DNA from: CAZKUN01 sp964555935
Lineage (GTDB): Bacteria > Armatimonadota > Zipacnadia > Zipacnadales > VGFC01
DNA: 64,000 nt
NCBI GenBank assembly: GCA_964555935.1
Contig: CAZKUN010000013.1
Location: 1-64,000, forward strand
Direction of reading: 5' to 3'
The position numbers were made by a program, and so were the translations under genes. Position 1 is the first letter of the stretch, and each line of letters begins with the position of its first letter. The notes under the pieces were generated by a model. It had not been told where the DNA came from. It ran no database searches and saw nothing but the letters and a program-made list of their open reading frames with translations. Positions 1 through 9,698 of this stretch are shown piece after piece.

Positions 1-2
1 GC

Positions 3-2111
3 GATCCGACGGATGCTCGCGAGTTCTCCGAAGCGCCCGAGGGCGCAAGCGTGGTGGAGACGATTCTCGGCACGCCCTGTCGAGTGTTGCCGACCGAGGG
101 CGAGGCCAAGTACTTCGCCTACCGGATCGGCGAGGCCAAGGGCCTGAAGCCGGGCGCAGCCTACGTGCTGAGCGTGGAATACCCCGAAGACGCGCCCCGA
201 AGCATGTTCATCGGCAATCGAGGCGCCGAGACGTCGGCCGGCTTTGCGACGGGGACGACGGTCGGCGACGTTCTGGTCGGCCGGTATGTGAATCACAACC
301 CGGAATCGCTGCAGTACCCGCTCACGGGCGAGCTGGAGACGTGGAAGAACCTCTTCTACCTCCACGACCGATTCCCGGGGATTGAACAGCCGCGCGGCGC
401 CGGGCCGCGCCCGATGACGCCGGATCAGGGATTCTGGGTCGTGATCTCGCAGTCGAAAGGCACGAACCACCCGATGTCCGCGGGTGCGGCCGTCTCGCGA
501 ATTCGGCTCTTCGAAGTGCCCGATCCCACGACTCTCTACATGCCCGAACCCTCTCTGCCCGAAGGCCTCCCGAAGCGTCACGTCTTCTGGCGCGAGGAGA
601 TGGGCGACGGCGTGGTCCACAGCGGCAACGAGGCGGAGCGCGGCGTCACCGACCCGCTCGACTGGTACCGTTACAAGGCGCGTCTTATGCGCTTCTGGGG
701 CTTCAACACGTACTGCAAGGACCTGCTGGAGTTCGGGCACAACCAGGGCTGGGACAGCGACATCCACGGCGGCAACAACTGGGTCAACCAGACGCCCTAC
801 AAGGAGCGGTGGTCGAAGATACTCCAGATGGTCGGAGACGAGGGCTACAACTTCGACGTGCTGCCCTACTATGAGTACGCGGGGAGCGTCGGCGGGCGAT
901 CCATCGGCGTGCAGCGACGATGCAAGCCGCTGGGCGATACCGACGACTACACGCACATCACGTGGTCTGAGAAGGCCAATGCCGACGTGACCGATCCCGA
1001 ACAGCTCGAGGACGCCAAGCGAGTGCTTGAGGCCACAATCGTCCGCCACGAGGACAAGGCCAATTTCCTGGGCGCGTGGTTCCGGACCCGCCCGAGCCAC
1101 ATCCCCATCGGCTTCGGCGACAGCACCCTCTTCCGGTTCGCGGTGGAGGCCAACGGGAAGCGGGTCGCCCTGCGCGAGGACCTGCGGGCCGACCCTGAGC
1201 TTCTGCGGCGCTACTACGATTGGTGGTTCCAGAAGCGGAAGGAGTTCTTGGGCGACCTCCGCGATTACCTCCGCGGCGAGGGCGTCAACGACGAGGCCCT
1301 CATCATGTTCACCGCGGACTCCAGCGAACCGGGCACGGCTCTGCCGGGGAGGCAGATCGTCACGGATGCCCCGGACGCTTGGGCGAAGGTGGTGGCCGAA
1401 AGCCAGGACCTCGAGGGATACCAAGTGACGCCGGCGGGCCCGGATGTGATGGCGGCACACCTCACGGCCGTCCTCAGCCCTCGCCCGACGTGGGATAAGT
1501 GGGAGTGGCATCACTCCATCCCCGAGCCCGATCCGCACCGTTACCAGGACGCGGACGGTCTGATGATGACCTACTCGTTCAATCGCGCTTACACCGCCGG
1601 ATCCGCCGAGAACTTCGATGCCTTTCGAACGCCGGCTGGTCTGGCGATCGTCCGCCATTACGCTCTGAACGAAAACGAGATGGAGGAGAAGATCGGCTAC
1701 TTCGTCGCCGATGTTGAGCGTAACGGACCGTACTGCATGCTGGGTGAGGCGCGCGCGATGGCACACGGCGACCCGCGCTTTATCGGATACTTGTCGGGCA
1801 ACTCGTTCAACCGGGGCTTCCCCGAGTACGTGCGCAACTTCTACGCGGCGTTTCTCGCGCTGCCCGCGCTTCCGAGCGAGGTCGTGGACGGGGCCGCCTC
1901 CGATGATGAGGTGGTGGTGCGGGCAATCCCGACTGCCGACCACGGCACGTACTATGCGGTCGTCAACACAGGGCTAGCGGCGAAGACGGGCGTCGCGATG
2001 ACGCTCCCAGCCGGTGGTGACCTGACGGATGCGGCGACGGGAGAGGCCATTCCCACGCCACTGGCCATCGACATGTATGCGTGCGAGATGCGCGCGCTAC
2101 GCGTTCGGTAG
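3..2111 (+). CDS. Glycoside hydrolase-like protein, 5' end outside window
   Basis: The reading frame is open from base 3, so the gene is cut by the window edge; a GTG at 51 lies inside the continuing frame and is probably not the start. About 700 residues are visible. The N-terminal 170 residues look like a beta-rich accessory domain. The middle contains aromatic- and acid-rich segments (for example WYRYKARLMRFWGFNTYCKD) suggestive of a TIM-barrel hydrolase. The last 80 residues (AVVNTGL..., ending EMRALRVR) resemble the C-terminal beta-sandwich that closes many glycoside hydrolases. I cannot assign a GH family. It lies 68 bases upstream of a secreted beta-helix protein on the same strand, which supports a carbohydrate-related role. 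Confidence 0.6.
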   Translation, partial: DPTDAREFSEAPEGASVVETILGTPCRVLPTEGEAKYFAYRIGEAKGLKPGAAYVLSVEYPEDAPRSMFIGNRGAETSAGFATGTTVGDVLVGRYVNHNPESLQYPLTGELETWKNLFYLHDRFPGIEQPRGAGPRPMTPDQGFWVVISQSKGTNHPMSAGAAVSRIRLFEVPDPTTLYMPEPSLPEGLPKRHVFWREEMGDGVVHSGNEAERGVTDPLDWYRYKARLMRFWGFNTYCKDLLEFGHNQGWDSDIHGGNNWVNQTPYKERWSKILQMVGDEGYNFDVLPYYEYAGSVGGRSIGVQRRCKPLGDTDDYTHITWSEKANADVTDPEQLEDAKRVLEATIVRHEDKANFLGAWFRTRPSHIPIGFGDSTLFRFAVEANGKRVALREDLRADPELLRRYYDWWFQKRKEFLGDLRDYLRGEGVNDEALIMFTADSSEPGTALPGRQIVTDAPDAWAKVVAESQDLEGYQVTPAGPDVMAAHLTAVLSPRPTWDKWEWHHSIPEPDPHRYQDADGLMMTYSFNRAYTAGSAENFDAFRTPAGLAIVRHYALNENEMEEKIGYFVADVERNGPYCMLGEARAMAHGDPRFIGYLSGNSFNRGFPEYVRNFYAAFLALPALPSEVVDGAASDDEVVVRAIPTADHGTYYAVVNTGLAAKTGVAMTLPAGGDLTDAATGEAIPTPLAIDMYACEMRALRVR

Positions 2112-2179
2112 CTCCCGGCAGGAGGATATCGCCACCTCATCCGGAACCGACCGGCACCCGCAACGGGAGGCGAGCATTG

Positions 2180-4867
2180 ATGCCATACGTCAAGCTGATC
2201 GTGTTGAGCGTGACCGTGCTAGTGATGGCTGGAGCAAGCGCAATGGCGGCCGCGGAGCCCGTGCTGAATCTGCACGTCGCGCCGGACGGCGACGATGCGG
2301 CATCCGGAACTCGTGCCCAACCTTTCGCGACGCTCGAGCGCGCAAGAGATGAGATCCGTAGCATCATGCAGGCCGACGGCCTTCCCGAGGGAGGCGCGGT
2401 GGTGGAACTTGCGGGTGGGAACTACGAACTGGATCAGCCGTTCGAGCTGGGGGCCGATGATTCCGGCGCTCCCGGGGCGCCCATTGTCTACCGAGGCAAG
2501 AAGGGCGCTGACGTGAGACTCGTGGGAGGCAAGCTGGTCACCGACTGGCAGGAGGTCACCGATCCCGCAGTCCTCGACCGGCTCGAGAAGTCGGCGCGGG
2601 GCGAGGTCTATCAGACCGATCTGCGCGCCCTCGGCATCACGGACTACGGCCCCCCGAGCGGGGGAGGACTTGAGCTGTTCCTGAATGCCGAGCCGATGAC
2701 GCTCGCTCGTTGGCCGAATGAGGGTTTCGTCAAAATCGCCGACGTGCTCAAGATCGAGCCCGTCGATGTTCGCGGCACCAAGGGCGACCGTGGCGGCAAG
2801 TTCGTCTACGAGGAGGACCGCGCGCTGCGCTGGACCGATGAGAAGGACCTGTGGGTCCATGGCTACTGGTTCTGGGATTGGTCCGACCAGCGCATGAAGG
2901 TCGAGTCGATCGACACCGATGCCAAGGTCATCACCCTCGCCGATCCCCAGCATGGTTACGGCTACCGCAAGGGCCAGTGGTACTACGCGCTCAACGCGCT
3001 TAGCGAAATCGACATGCCGGGCGAGTGGCAACTCGACCGCGATACGGGCGTCCTGTATTTCTACCCGCCATCGCCGCTGGATGAGGGCGAGGCGCTGGTG
3101 TCGGTCATCCCCGAACTCATCAAGCTGGATCAGGCATCCCACGTGTCGATCGAGGGGATGCTGCTTGAGGGGACGCGGGGCACGGCGATAACGATGTCAG
3201 GCGCGACGGGCAGCCGCGTTGCCGGTTGCAGCATCCGCAACGTCGGCGGACAGGCCGTCAGCGTATCAGGCGGCGCTGAGTGCTCCGTAGTGGGCTGCGA
3301 CATCTACCAGACCGCCAAGGGCGGCATCTCGCTGACGGGGGGCGACCGCAACACGCTGACGCCGGCCGGGCACTTCGCCGAGAACAACCACATCCATCAC
3401 TTCGCGCGCTGGTACCGGATGTACAACGCCGCGATCCACATCTACGGCGTGGGGAATCGCGCGTCCCACAACCTCATGCACGACGCGCCCCACACGGCGA
3501 TCTTCTTCGGCGGGAATGACCACATCATCGAGCTAAACGAGATCCACAGCGTGTGCTACGAAAGCAACGATGCGGGCGCGATCTACTCCGGCCGAAACTG
3601 GACGATGCGCGGGACGGTCATCCGCCACAACTACATGCACCACATCAACGGCTTCCGGGGCCGCGGATGTGTGGGCGTGTACCTGGATGACATGTTCTGC
3701 GGCACCGAGATCGTCGGCAACGTCTTCTACAAGGTCACGCGCGCGGCGTTCATCGGCGGCGGGCGCGACGTGACGATAGCGAACAACGTCTTCGTCGACT
3801 GCAACCCGTCGCTGCACGTGGACGCTCGCGCCATGGGCTGGGCCAAGTATCACACGGAGAATTGGGTGAAAGACCTCGAGGAGAACCGGATGCATCTCGG
3901 GATCCCGCTCCTCGACCCGCCCTACATCGATCGCTATCCGAAGCTGGCCACCGTGACGACCGGCGACCCCTTTGCGCCGGAGGGCAATGTGATCGCCCGC
4001 AACATCCACTGGGGCGGTCGTTGGGATGAGATCGAGGCGAAGGCCCGCCCGATGGTCGAGCTGACCGACAACCTCGTTGACGTGGATCCCAAGTTCGTCA
4101 ACGCCAAGAAACTCGACTTTGCTCTGCGGAAGAACTCGCCGGCGTGGGGCATCGGCTTCGATCCGATCCCGGTGGATGAGATCGGTCTCTACGCTGATGA
4201 AGACCGGGCATCGTGGCCCGTTGAGCACGAGGTCCGGCCGATGGTCGAGGCCCCCAAGCCCGAGCCGATCCACTCCGACCCGGCCCCCGTGGCGATGGCG
4301 GGACGCATCGGCCAGGCGCCGACCATCGATGGGGAGCTAGCCGCTGGCGAATGGGCGGGCGATCCGCTCGTGATCGAAGACGGCATCAGAGGCGAGAAGG
4401 CCGGTCCGCCGAGTCGGGCCTGGGTCGCTCGCGATGCGGACGCTCTCTACATAGCGATTGAGAACGACCTCGGCGGCCCTGCGAGCGAGGCCAATACGTG
4501 GGGCCAGGACGACGCGATCGAGATAGCGATTCGCGATTCTGGGCGTGAGGGCGCGCCCATCCTGCTCCTCCGCGCTTACCCCAACGGTCACTTCGAGAGT
4601 AGTCAGGAGGCCGGAGCGACCGGTCGAGATGCGCGCCGGGCCATGGACGGCGTGCGATGCGAGGTAGGTACGAGCGACGGGAAGTGGACGACCGAGTGGG
4701 CGATTCCATTCGAGTCATTGCGGATCGCCCCGAAGGTCAGTCGTCGGTTCGAGTTCAACATCTCCGTGCGCAAGCTGGCCCCCGAGGGTGTCTGGCTGAT
4801 GTGGCGCGGGACGGGCGCGCATACGTGGGATATCGATAGAGCCGGTATTCTGAAACTCGCGAAATAG
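2180..4867 (+). CDS. Secreted right-handed beta-helix protein with C-terminal CBM9-like domain
   Basis: Start chosen at ATG 2180, with GGGAGG 11 bases upstream and a good signal peptide (MPYVKLIVLSVTVLVMAG...) ending near residue 26; an earlier in-frame ATG at 2081 overlaps the preceding gene. The protein has 895 residues. Residues 30-700 have the beta-helix pattern (SVVGCDIY, NNHIHH, HNYMHH, IVGNVFY, IANNVFVD). The segment PGEWQLDRDTGVLYFYPP is shared in form with the protein at 32656 and is common in GH141-type beta-helix proteins. Residues about 720-890 (TIDGELAAGEWAGDP, ALYIAIEND, DDAIEIAI) look like a CBM9-like domain. It is probably a glycosidase or glycan-binding protein outside the cytoplasm; catalytic activity is not demonstrated. 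Confidence 0.85.
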   Translation: MPYVKLIVLSVTVLVMAGASAMAAAEPVLNLHVAPDGDDAASGTRAQPFATLERARDEIRSIMQADGLPEGGAVVELAGGNYELDQPFELGADDSGAPGAPIVYRGKKGADVRLVGGKLVTDWQEVTDPAVLDRLEKSARGEVYQTDLRALGITDYGPPSGGGLELFLNAEPMTLARWPNEGFVKIADVLKIEPVDVRGTKGDRGGKFVYEEDRALRWTDEKDLWVHGYWFWDWSDQRMKVESIDTDAKVITLADPQHGYGYRKGQWYYALNALSEIDMPGEWQLDRDTGVLYFYPPSPLDEGEALVSVIPELIKLDQASHVSIEGMLLEGTRGTAITMSGATGSRVAGCSIRNVGGQAVSVSGGAECSVVGCDIYQTAKGGISLTGGDRNTLTPAGHFAENNHIHHFARWYRMYNAAIHIYGVGNRASHNLMHDAPHTAIFFGGNDHIIELNEIHSVCYESNDAGAIYSGRNWTMRGTVIRHNYMHHINGFRGRGCVGVYLDDMFCGTEIVGNVFYKVTRAAFIGGGRDVTIANNVFVDCNPSLHVDARAMGWAKYHTENWVKDLEENRMHLGIPLLDPPYIDRYPKLATVTTGDPFAPEGNVIARNIHWGGRWDEIEAKARPMVELTDNLVDVDPKFVNAKKLDFALRKNSPAWGIGFDPIPVDEIGLYADEDRASWPVEHEVRPMVEAPKPEPIHSDPAPVAMAGRIGQAPTIDGELAAGEWAGDPLVIEDGIRGEKAGPPSRAWVARDADALYIAIENDLGGPASEANTWGQDDAIEIAIRDSGREGAPILLLRAYPNGHFESSQEAGATGRDARRAMDGVRCEVGTSDGKWTTEWAIPFESLRIAPKVSRRFEFNISVRKLAPEGVWLMWRGTGAHTWDIDRAGILKLAK

Positions 4868-4886
4868 TCGCAATGGAGGACCGAAA

Positions 4887-6176
4887 ATGTCTGCGAAGCT
4901 GGCTGTGCTGGGCGGCGACCGGATCGTGCCGGAGGGAGCCGTCAAACCGTGGCCGCATGTGACGGATGAGGACCGCGCAGCGGTGGCCGCTGTCTTGGCC
5001 GGGGATGACCTGGGCGAGCAGAGGCGCATCAACGAAGAGGGCATCTCCAAGGAGTTCGGTGAGTACATCGGCGCGGAGCACGTCGTGCCCGTCAGCAGTG
5101 GCACGGCCGCGCTGCACCTCGCGGTTGCTGGCTGCGAGATCGGGCCTGGCGACGAGGTCATCTGCCCCGCGTTCACCTACTGGGCAACGGCCGCGGCTGT
5201 CCTCCACCACAACGGGATCCCTGTCTTCGTCGATGTTGAGCCCGAGACGTGGACGATGGACCCGGCTCTGCTTGAGGGCGCCATCACGCCGCAAACGAAA
5301 GCGATCATGCCCGTGCACATCCACGGGATGCCGGCGGCGATGGATGCGATCATGGAGATCGCCGCGAAGCATGACCTGAGAGTCATTGAGGACTGCGCCC
5401 AGGCCCATGGCGCGACGTTCAAAGGGAAGAAATGCGGATCGATCGGCGACGCGGCGGGATTCTCGCTGCAGTCGAGCAAGCTGCTCACGACGGGGAGTTA
5501 CGGTGGGCTCTTCGCAACCAATAATGATGAGATCGCCCACGTCGCGAAGACGCTCCAATACCTCGGCGAGATCGTGATCCCGGGCCGCGAGCGCACGGAT
5601 CAGCGCTACAACGCCACCGGCCTCGGTTGGATGTACCGCGGGGATGTCATGGGCCAGGCATTCACTCGCAGCCAGCTCAAGCGGCTGGATCACTATAACG
5701 CGCTCCGCGGGAAGAACTGCGAGCTGCTCACCAGCCTCATCAAGGACGTTCCCGGCATCCTGACCCCGCACGTCCCCGACGACCGCGGGATGCGGTGGTA
5801 CACCTACGCCGTGCGGCTTGCGCCGGAGCAACTCGGGCTGGACGTGCCGGCGCCGGAGGTCCGCGAGCGGGTCGAGAAGGCCTTGGGCGCCGAGGGCGTT
5901 CCCGTCGGTCGCTGGCAGCGGATGCCCGTCCCGATGCAAGACATTTTCCAGTCTCGGGCCGGCTACGGTAAGGGTTGCCCATGGGATTGCGGCCACTACC
6001 ACGGCGACGTCACCTACGAGATCGGGGACTACCCCGTCTCGCAGGCGTTCGTCGACTCGAACATGTACGTGTCTGGCATCTGGCCGCCGAACGAAGAGGG
6101 CCTGATCCGTCAGTTCGCAGAGGCCATCGAGAAGGTCATGAGCCAGCCGGAAGAGCTGATGAAGGTCGAGCTGTAG
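4887..6176 (+). CDS. DegT/DnrJ/EryC1/StrS family PLP-dependent aminotransferase (first copy)
   Basis: 429 residues, the usual family length. The fold type I aminotransferase pattern is clear: phosphate-site SSGTAALHLA at 70-79, the Asp that pairs with the pyridine nitrogen in VIEDCAQAHG (D169), and the Schiff-base lysine in SLQSSKLLTTG (K198). The family converts keto-sugars to amino-sugars or makes aminohydroxybenzoate. The usual GEGG after the lysine is replaced by GSYGG, one residue longer. The start ATG is 19 bases after the beta-helix gene, with GGAGG upstream, so the two are probably cotranscribed. Substrate unknown; neighbours suggest a sugar or cyclitol. Confidence 0.9.
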   Translation: MSAKLAVLGGDRIVPEGAVKPWPHVTDEDRAAVAAVLAGDDLGEQRRINEEGISKEFGEYIGAEHVVPVSSGTAALHLAVAGCEIGPGDEVICPAFTYWATAAAVLHHNGIPVFVDVEPETWTMDPALLEGAITPQTKAIMPVHIHGMPAAMDAIMEIAAKHDLRVIEDCAQAHGATFKGKKCGSIGDAAGFSLQSSKLLTTGSYGGLFATNNDEIAHVAKTLQYLGEIVIPGRERTDQRYNATGLGWMYRGDVMGQAFTRSQLKRLDHYNALRGKNCELLTSLIKDVPGILTPHVPDDRGMRWYTYAVRLAPEQLGLDVPAPEVRERVEKALGAEGVPVGRWQRMPVPMQDIFQSRAGYGKGCPWDCGHYHGDVTYEIGDYPVSQAFVDSNMYVSGIWPPNEEGLIRQFAEAIEKVMSQPEELMKVEL

Positions 6177-6184
6177 GCCGACGC

Positions 6185-6208
6185 GCAACGAGGCAGGCGC
6201 CTCGTTGC
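6185..6208. repeat. Intergenic palindrome, 10-bp stem
   Basis: Perfect inverted repeat with arms 6185-6194 (GCAACGAGGC) and 6199-6208, loop AGGC. It starts 8 bases after the DegT stop codon and just before a stronger hairpin. The following CACGCGACGG resembles the flank of other palindromes in this window. Confidence 0.75.
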
Positions 6209-6226
6209 CACGCGACGGAGTAACGA

Positions 6227-6256
6227 AAGGGGCAGCGCCTTCAGGCGCTGCCCCTT
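6227..6256. terminator. Bidirectional terminator-like hairpin between convergent genes
   Basis: Arms 6227-6240 (AAGGGGCAGCGCCT) and 6243-6256 are perfectly complementary around a 2-base TC centre. It sits between the converging DegT aminotransferase and Gfo/Idh genes. There is no real T-tract, so it may act as a strong stem or as a member of the palindrome family rather than a classical intrinsic terminator. Confidence 0.65.
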
Positions 6257-6279
6257 GTAGCTTCTGATGCGAAGACCGC

Positions 6280-7347
6280 TTACAGGTCGACCATCCCGCC
6301 CGTCTCCAGGCTCTCATGCACGCCCGACGCGATCCGGGTCGCCTCCAGGCCATCGACGCCGTCTGGGTACGGGGCGAGTTCATCGATCTTCGCGCCCTCG
6401 AGCAGGACGTTCACGTTCTCGGCGAAGTCGGCAATGCTGATGATCCCGTAGCCATCGAAGACCTCGCGCCCCTGCTTGTCGACCCGCGGACGCAGGAAGC
6501 TCATGTTGTGGGTCATCATCCCGTCATTCTCAGAACACGAGACCGTGCCACGATCCTGCGAGTCGCACTCGATCATGCCCTCCGTGCCCACCACCCGGAT
6601 GCCCTGGTTTACGATCGCCTCGAAACCGTCCGGCAGGATCCAGCTCGAATCGAACGTGACGCACGCGCCGTTGTCGAACTCGACCTTGGCCTGGATCGAG
6701 TCATACGTGTCCACGCCAAGACCCGATAGCTTGCCCTTGCAACCCGTGGCCCACACGCGCTTGCCATTGGCGTCCATGAGGAAGCGGGCGAGGTCGTAGA
6801 AGTGGATGCCCAGGAACCAGCCGGGCGAGCTGTTGCGGGCCCAGCCGGGGAACCAGTCGCGCGGGACCTCAATCCGGTCCTCCATGTGGGCGTAGCCGTA
6901 TTGGATCTTCCCGATGTCGCCCTCGCTGATCTTGCGCTTCATCTCCAGATGGTACTCGTCGAAGCGCTTGTGGAAATCGACCTGCAGCAGGATGTCGTTC
7001 TTGGTCGCCGCGTCGATCATCTCCTGACATCCCGCGACCGTCACGTCGAGCGGCTTCTCGCAGAGGATATGCACGCCCGCGTCGGCGCACGCAATGACGA
7101 TATCCTTGTGGAGAGGATCGGGAGTCACGACGGTCACGCCGTCGAGGTTCTCCTTCTCCAGCATCTCCTTGTAGTCCGTATACACGCTCATCCCGAACTC
7201 GGCCTGACGTTCGGTGAGCAGCTCCTCGTTGATGTCAGCCGCCGCGACGAGTTCGGCCACGCCGAGGTAACCGAGCTGGCGGAACGTGCGAAGATGGTTG
7301 ATACCAAATGTCCCAACGCCGATGACGCCTATGCGGGCTTGTGCCAA
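6280..7347 (-). CDS. Gfo/Idh/MocA family oxidoreductase (first copy)
   Basis: I choose a TTG start at 7347: GGAGGG lies 7 bases upstream and the protein then begins MAQARIGVIGVGTFG, with the Rossmann fingerprint at residues 7-15. An upstream in-frame ATG (7380) has no Shine-Dalgarno sequence. The protein has 355 residues, normal for the family. The cofactor and catalytic motif CEKP is at E97-K98-P99, followed by a C-terminal alpha/beta domain with FHKRFDEYH. These enzymes oxidise or reduce sugars, cyclitols and their derivatives with NAD(P). It is followed on the same strand by nothing before the terminator and preceded by the M20 deacylase, 67 bases away. Confidence 0.88.
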   Translation of the reverse strand: MAQARIGVIGVGTFGINHLRTFRQLGYLGVAELVAAADINEELLTERQAEFGMSVYTDYKEMLEKENLDGVTVVTPDPLHKDIVIACADAGVHILCEKPLDVTVAGCQEMIDAATKNDILLQVDFHKRFDEYHLEMKRKISEGDIGKIQYGYAHMEDRIEVPRDWFPGWARNSSPGWFLGIHFYDLARFLMDANGKRVWATGCKGKLSGLGVDTYDSIQAKVEFDNGACVTFDSSWILPDGFEAIVNQGIRVVGTEGMIECDSQDRGTVSCSENDGMMTHNMSFLRPRVDKQGREVFDGYGIISIADFAENVNVLLEGAKIDELAPYPDGVDGLEATRIASGVHESLETGGMVDL

Positions 7348-7414
7348 GGGTGAACCCTCCGTTTTCGGAAAGAAAGGCATGGTCGCGGCTATTCGCGCCC
7401 ACGCGCGATGACGA

Positions 7415-8662
7415 CTACGCTCCACACCAATTGACCAGTGACAGCGCGAGCGCCTTGGCGCCCGCGAGAATCTCATCGACGCTAATGCTCTCGCCGTCGG
7501 CGTGGGCCTGCCGGATGTCCGATGGCCCGAAGACGATGGTCGGGAGGTCGGCGAGCGCCTTGTACAGCCGCGCGTCGCAGCTCACGTTCCAGCCGTAGAT
7601 GTCATTCTCGATCCCCGCGTTCTTGCAGGCCTCGTGCACCGCGACCGGCAACGGGTGATCGGCTGGGATCTCGTACGCGTCGTTGTGCAGCTTGGGGAAC
7701 TCCAGCGTGAAGTGCTCTTTCAGCCATTCGTCGTCCGTCGACATGATGGCGTCGAGCAGTTCCTTCCGGATGTCTGACATTCGCGCGTTGGGCAGGAAGC
7801 CGACGCCGCCCTCGAGCACGCACTTGTCCGAGACCATCGACGGCCAGCCGCCAGCCTCGATGGTGCCGATGCAGAGCTGGACGGGATTGTCGTAGCGCGC
7901 GAACAGCGGCTGGCCCTGGCTCGCGGCGATCAGACGCTCCTCATACTCGAGCATCAGCCGAATCGCTTCCATCATCTTCTCAATGGCGTTGACGCCCTCG
8001 TGGCGCCGGCCCATGTGAAGGCTCTTGCCGGTGGTGGTCGCGCGGAACCAGATCGCGCCGCGATTCGCGGGATGGATCTGCATATCCGTGCCTTCGAGGA
8101 CGATCACGCCGTCAGCCTTGCAGCCCTGGCGGATCAGCGCCAACGCTCCGTTCCCGCCGACTTCCTCCTCGATCACAACCTGACACTCCACATCGCCCTT
8201 CAGTTGGATACCGAGGTCATCCAGCGCCCGCAGGGCCAGCAGCATCGTGACAATCTGCCCTTTGCAGTCGGTCGCGCCGCGGCCGATGATGCGATCGCCG
8301 TCGATGACGGGATCGAACGCCTTGTCCCAACCTCCGGCCGGCACGACGTCGCTGTGCGTCTGCAGGATCACGCTGCGTCCGCCGCCGGTCCCCTCGCGGC
8401 TGGCTACGAAGTTGTGGCGGCCGGCGTATGGTCCCTCGTTGTCGCCGTGGGAGTACTCCTCATCGTCAAATAGCGAGTCGGGGATCGGCCGATATTCGCC
8501 AGGCAATCCATGTTCCTTGAACAGCTCCATGACGCGGGCTTGAATGCCAGGCTCATTCCCTTGGATGCTGTCAAAGCGGATAAGCTCGGGAAGGGAACTG
8601 AAGATGAAATCGCGGTAACCGTCGATGGTCGTGGATAGCTGGGTCAGATCCGTATCCGCCAC
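7415..8662 (-). CDS. M20 family metallohydrolase (ArgE/DapE-type deacylase)
   Basis: Start chosen at GTG 8662 (AGGAG 10 bases upstream), giving 415 residues that begin right at the catalytic domain as in relatives; an ATG at 8785 would add 41 low-complexity residues. Metal ligands of the dinuclear zinc site are visible: H103-S-D105 in QTHSDVVP, D132 in GRGATDCKG, the E165-E166-E167 triplet carrying the general base and a ligand, and a late His in QAHADGES. ICIGTIEAGGWPSMV lies in the lid/dimerisation domain. The family hydrolyses N-acyl or N-succinyl amides in the cytoplasm. Next to a Gfo/Idh dehydrogenase it could deacylate an amino-sugar derivative, but this is only inference. Confidence 0.87.
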   Translation of the reverse strand: MADTDLTQLSTTIDGYRDFIFSSLPELIRFDSIQGNEPGIQARVMELFKEHGLPGEYRPIPDSLFDDEEYSHGDNEGPYAGRHNFVASREGTGGGRSVILQTHSDVVPAGGWDKAFDPVIDGDRIIGRGATDCKGQIVTMLLALRALDDLGIQLKGDVECQVVIEEEVGGNGALALIRQGCKADGVIVLEGTDMQIHPANRGAIWFRATTTGKSLHMGRRHEGVNAIEKMMEAIRLMLEYEERLIAASQGQPLFARYDNPVQLCIGTIEAGGWPSMVSDKCVLEGGVGFLPNARMSDIRKELLDAIMSTDDEWLKEHFTLEFPKLHNDAYEIPADHPLPVAVHEACKNAGIENDIYGWNVSCDARLYKALADLPTIVFGPSDIRQAHADGESISVDEILAGAKALALSLVNWCGA

Positions 8663-8850
8663 TTCGGGTGCGCTCCTCACGTGCTCGGGGCTGAAGACAG
8701 GTCCGAACGTTCCCCGCGCGAGGGGGCATTCCTTCCGAGGTCGGCTGATTATTGGCGAGGAAGCAGCGTTGGGAGGACTCAGCATCCTCCTTGCGTTGAT
8801 GCAAGTGGCGAATTGCCGTCTGCTGATTGGCGGGGAACGGACGAGCTGCG

Positions 8851-9609
8851 ATGGACGAACGGCGACCCACTCTCTCGGTCATCATGCCCGCGCTCGATGA
8901 GGAGGGCACGATCGAGGAAGTGATTCGAGAGGTCTACAGGCTGCCCAACGTCCGCGAACTCATCGCGGTCGATGACGGCTCGAGCGACCGAACGCCAGAG
9001 ATACTGGCGGCCTTGCGCGAGGAGTTTGGCGACCGGATGCAGACTGTCCGGCACGAGACTCGCCAGGGCAAAGGCGCCGCCGTCCGCGCCGGCATCCCTC
9101 TGGCTCGCGGCGAATTGACCGTCATCCAAGACGCCGACCTCGAGTACGATCCTCAGGACCTCCTGAAGCTCAGCGACCTGTTCGAGTCGCCGGACGTGGC
9201 GGTGGCATATGGGTCGCGGATCCTCGATGGGAGCGGGGCCACCTGCAGCAAGTGGTTCTACCTCGGCGGACGAGGGCTCTCGGTCATCACTAACATGCTC
9301 TATTGGGCAGGCATCACCGACGAGCCGACCTGCTACAAGATGTTCCGCACGAGCTTGCTGCAGGGCATCCGGCTTCGCTGCACGGGCTTTGAGTTCTGTC
9401 CGGAGGTCACGGCGATCGTCCGGCGGCTGGGGTTCAGGATCCACGAACTCCCCATCACTTACCGGCCCCGTGGGTTCGAAGAGGGCAAGAAGATCCGCTT
9501 CACCGATGGCCTCGAGGCTGTCTGGACCCTCCTCAAGTTCCGCTTCATGCCCAGGGCCGCGTTCACTGCCGACCCCGACCTCATCGAGCAAGCGCGCCAA
9601 GGTCGGTAG
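8851..9609 (+). CDS. GT2 family glycosyltransferase, DPM1/polyprenyl-phosphate type
   Basis: Start at ATG 8851 (MDERRPTLSVIMPALDEE); an alternative frame start at 8827 adds 8 residues. About 252 residues, the size of single-domain GT-A enzymes. Nucleotide-sugar motifs are VIMPALDEEGTIEEV, AVDDGSSDRT and the DXD-type QDADLEYDP, followed by the DPM1-like ITDEPTCYKMF and YRPRGFEEGKKI. Such enzymes move a hexose or hexosamine from a nucleotide or prenyl donor to a lipid carrier. No membrane segment is obvious in the C-terminus, so it resembles soluble DPM1 rather than GtrB. It is monocistronic, diverging from the M20 gene. Confidence 0.88.
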   Translation: MDERRPTLSVIMPALDEEGTIEEVIREVYRLPNVRELIAVDDGSSDRTPEILAALREEFGDRMQTVRHETRQGKGAAVRAGIPLARGELTVIQDADLEYDPQDLLKLSDLFESPDVAVAYGSRILDGSGATCSKWFYLGGRGLSVITNMLYWAGITDEPTCYKMFRTSLLQGIRLRCTGFEFCPEVTAIVRRLGFRIHELPITYRPRGFEEGKKIRFTDGLEAVWTLLKFRFMPRAAFTADPDLIEQARQGR

Positions 9610-9698
9610 GCTGGGGGGCCTCTCGTCGTTCAGAAGCTGGCGACCTCCTGGTCTCTGCCATCAGTTCCGTCACCAACCATCCCCTGCCGTCTTGCGCC

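Noticed and set aside
4755..6383. Antisense open frame of 542 codons over the DegT aminotransferase
   Set aside because: Mirror of a well-conserved enzyme; no start signal and no recognisable motif.
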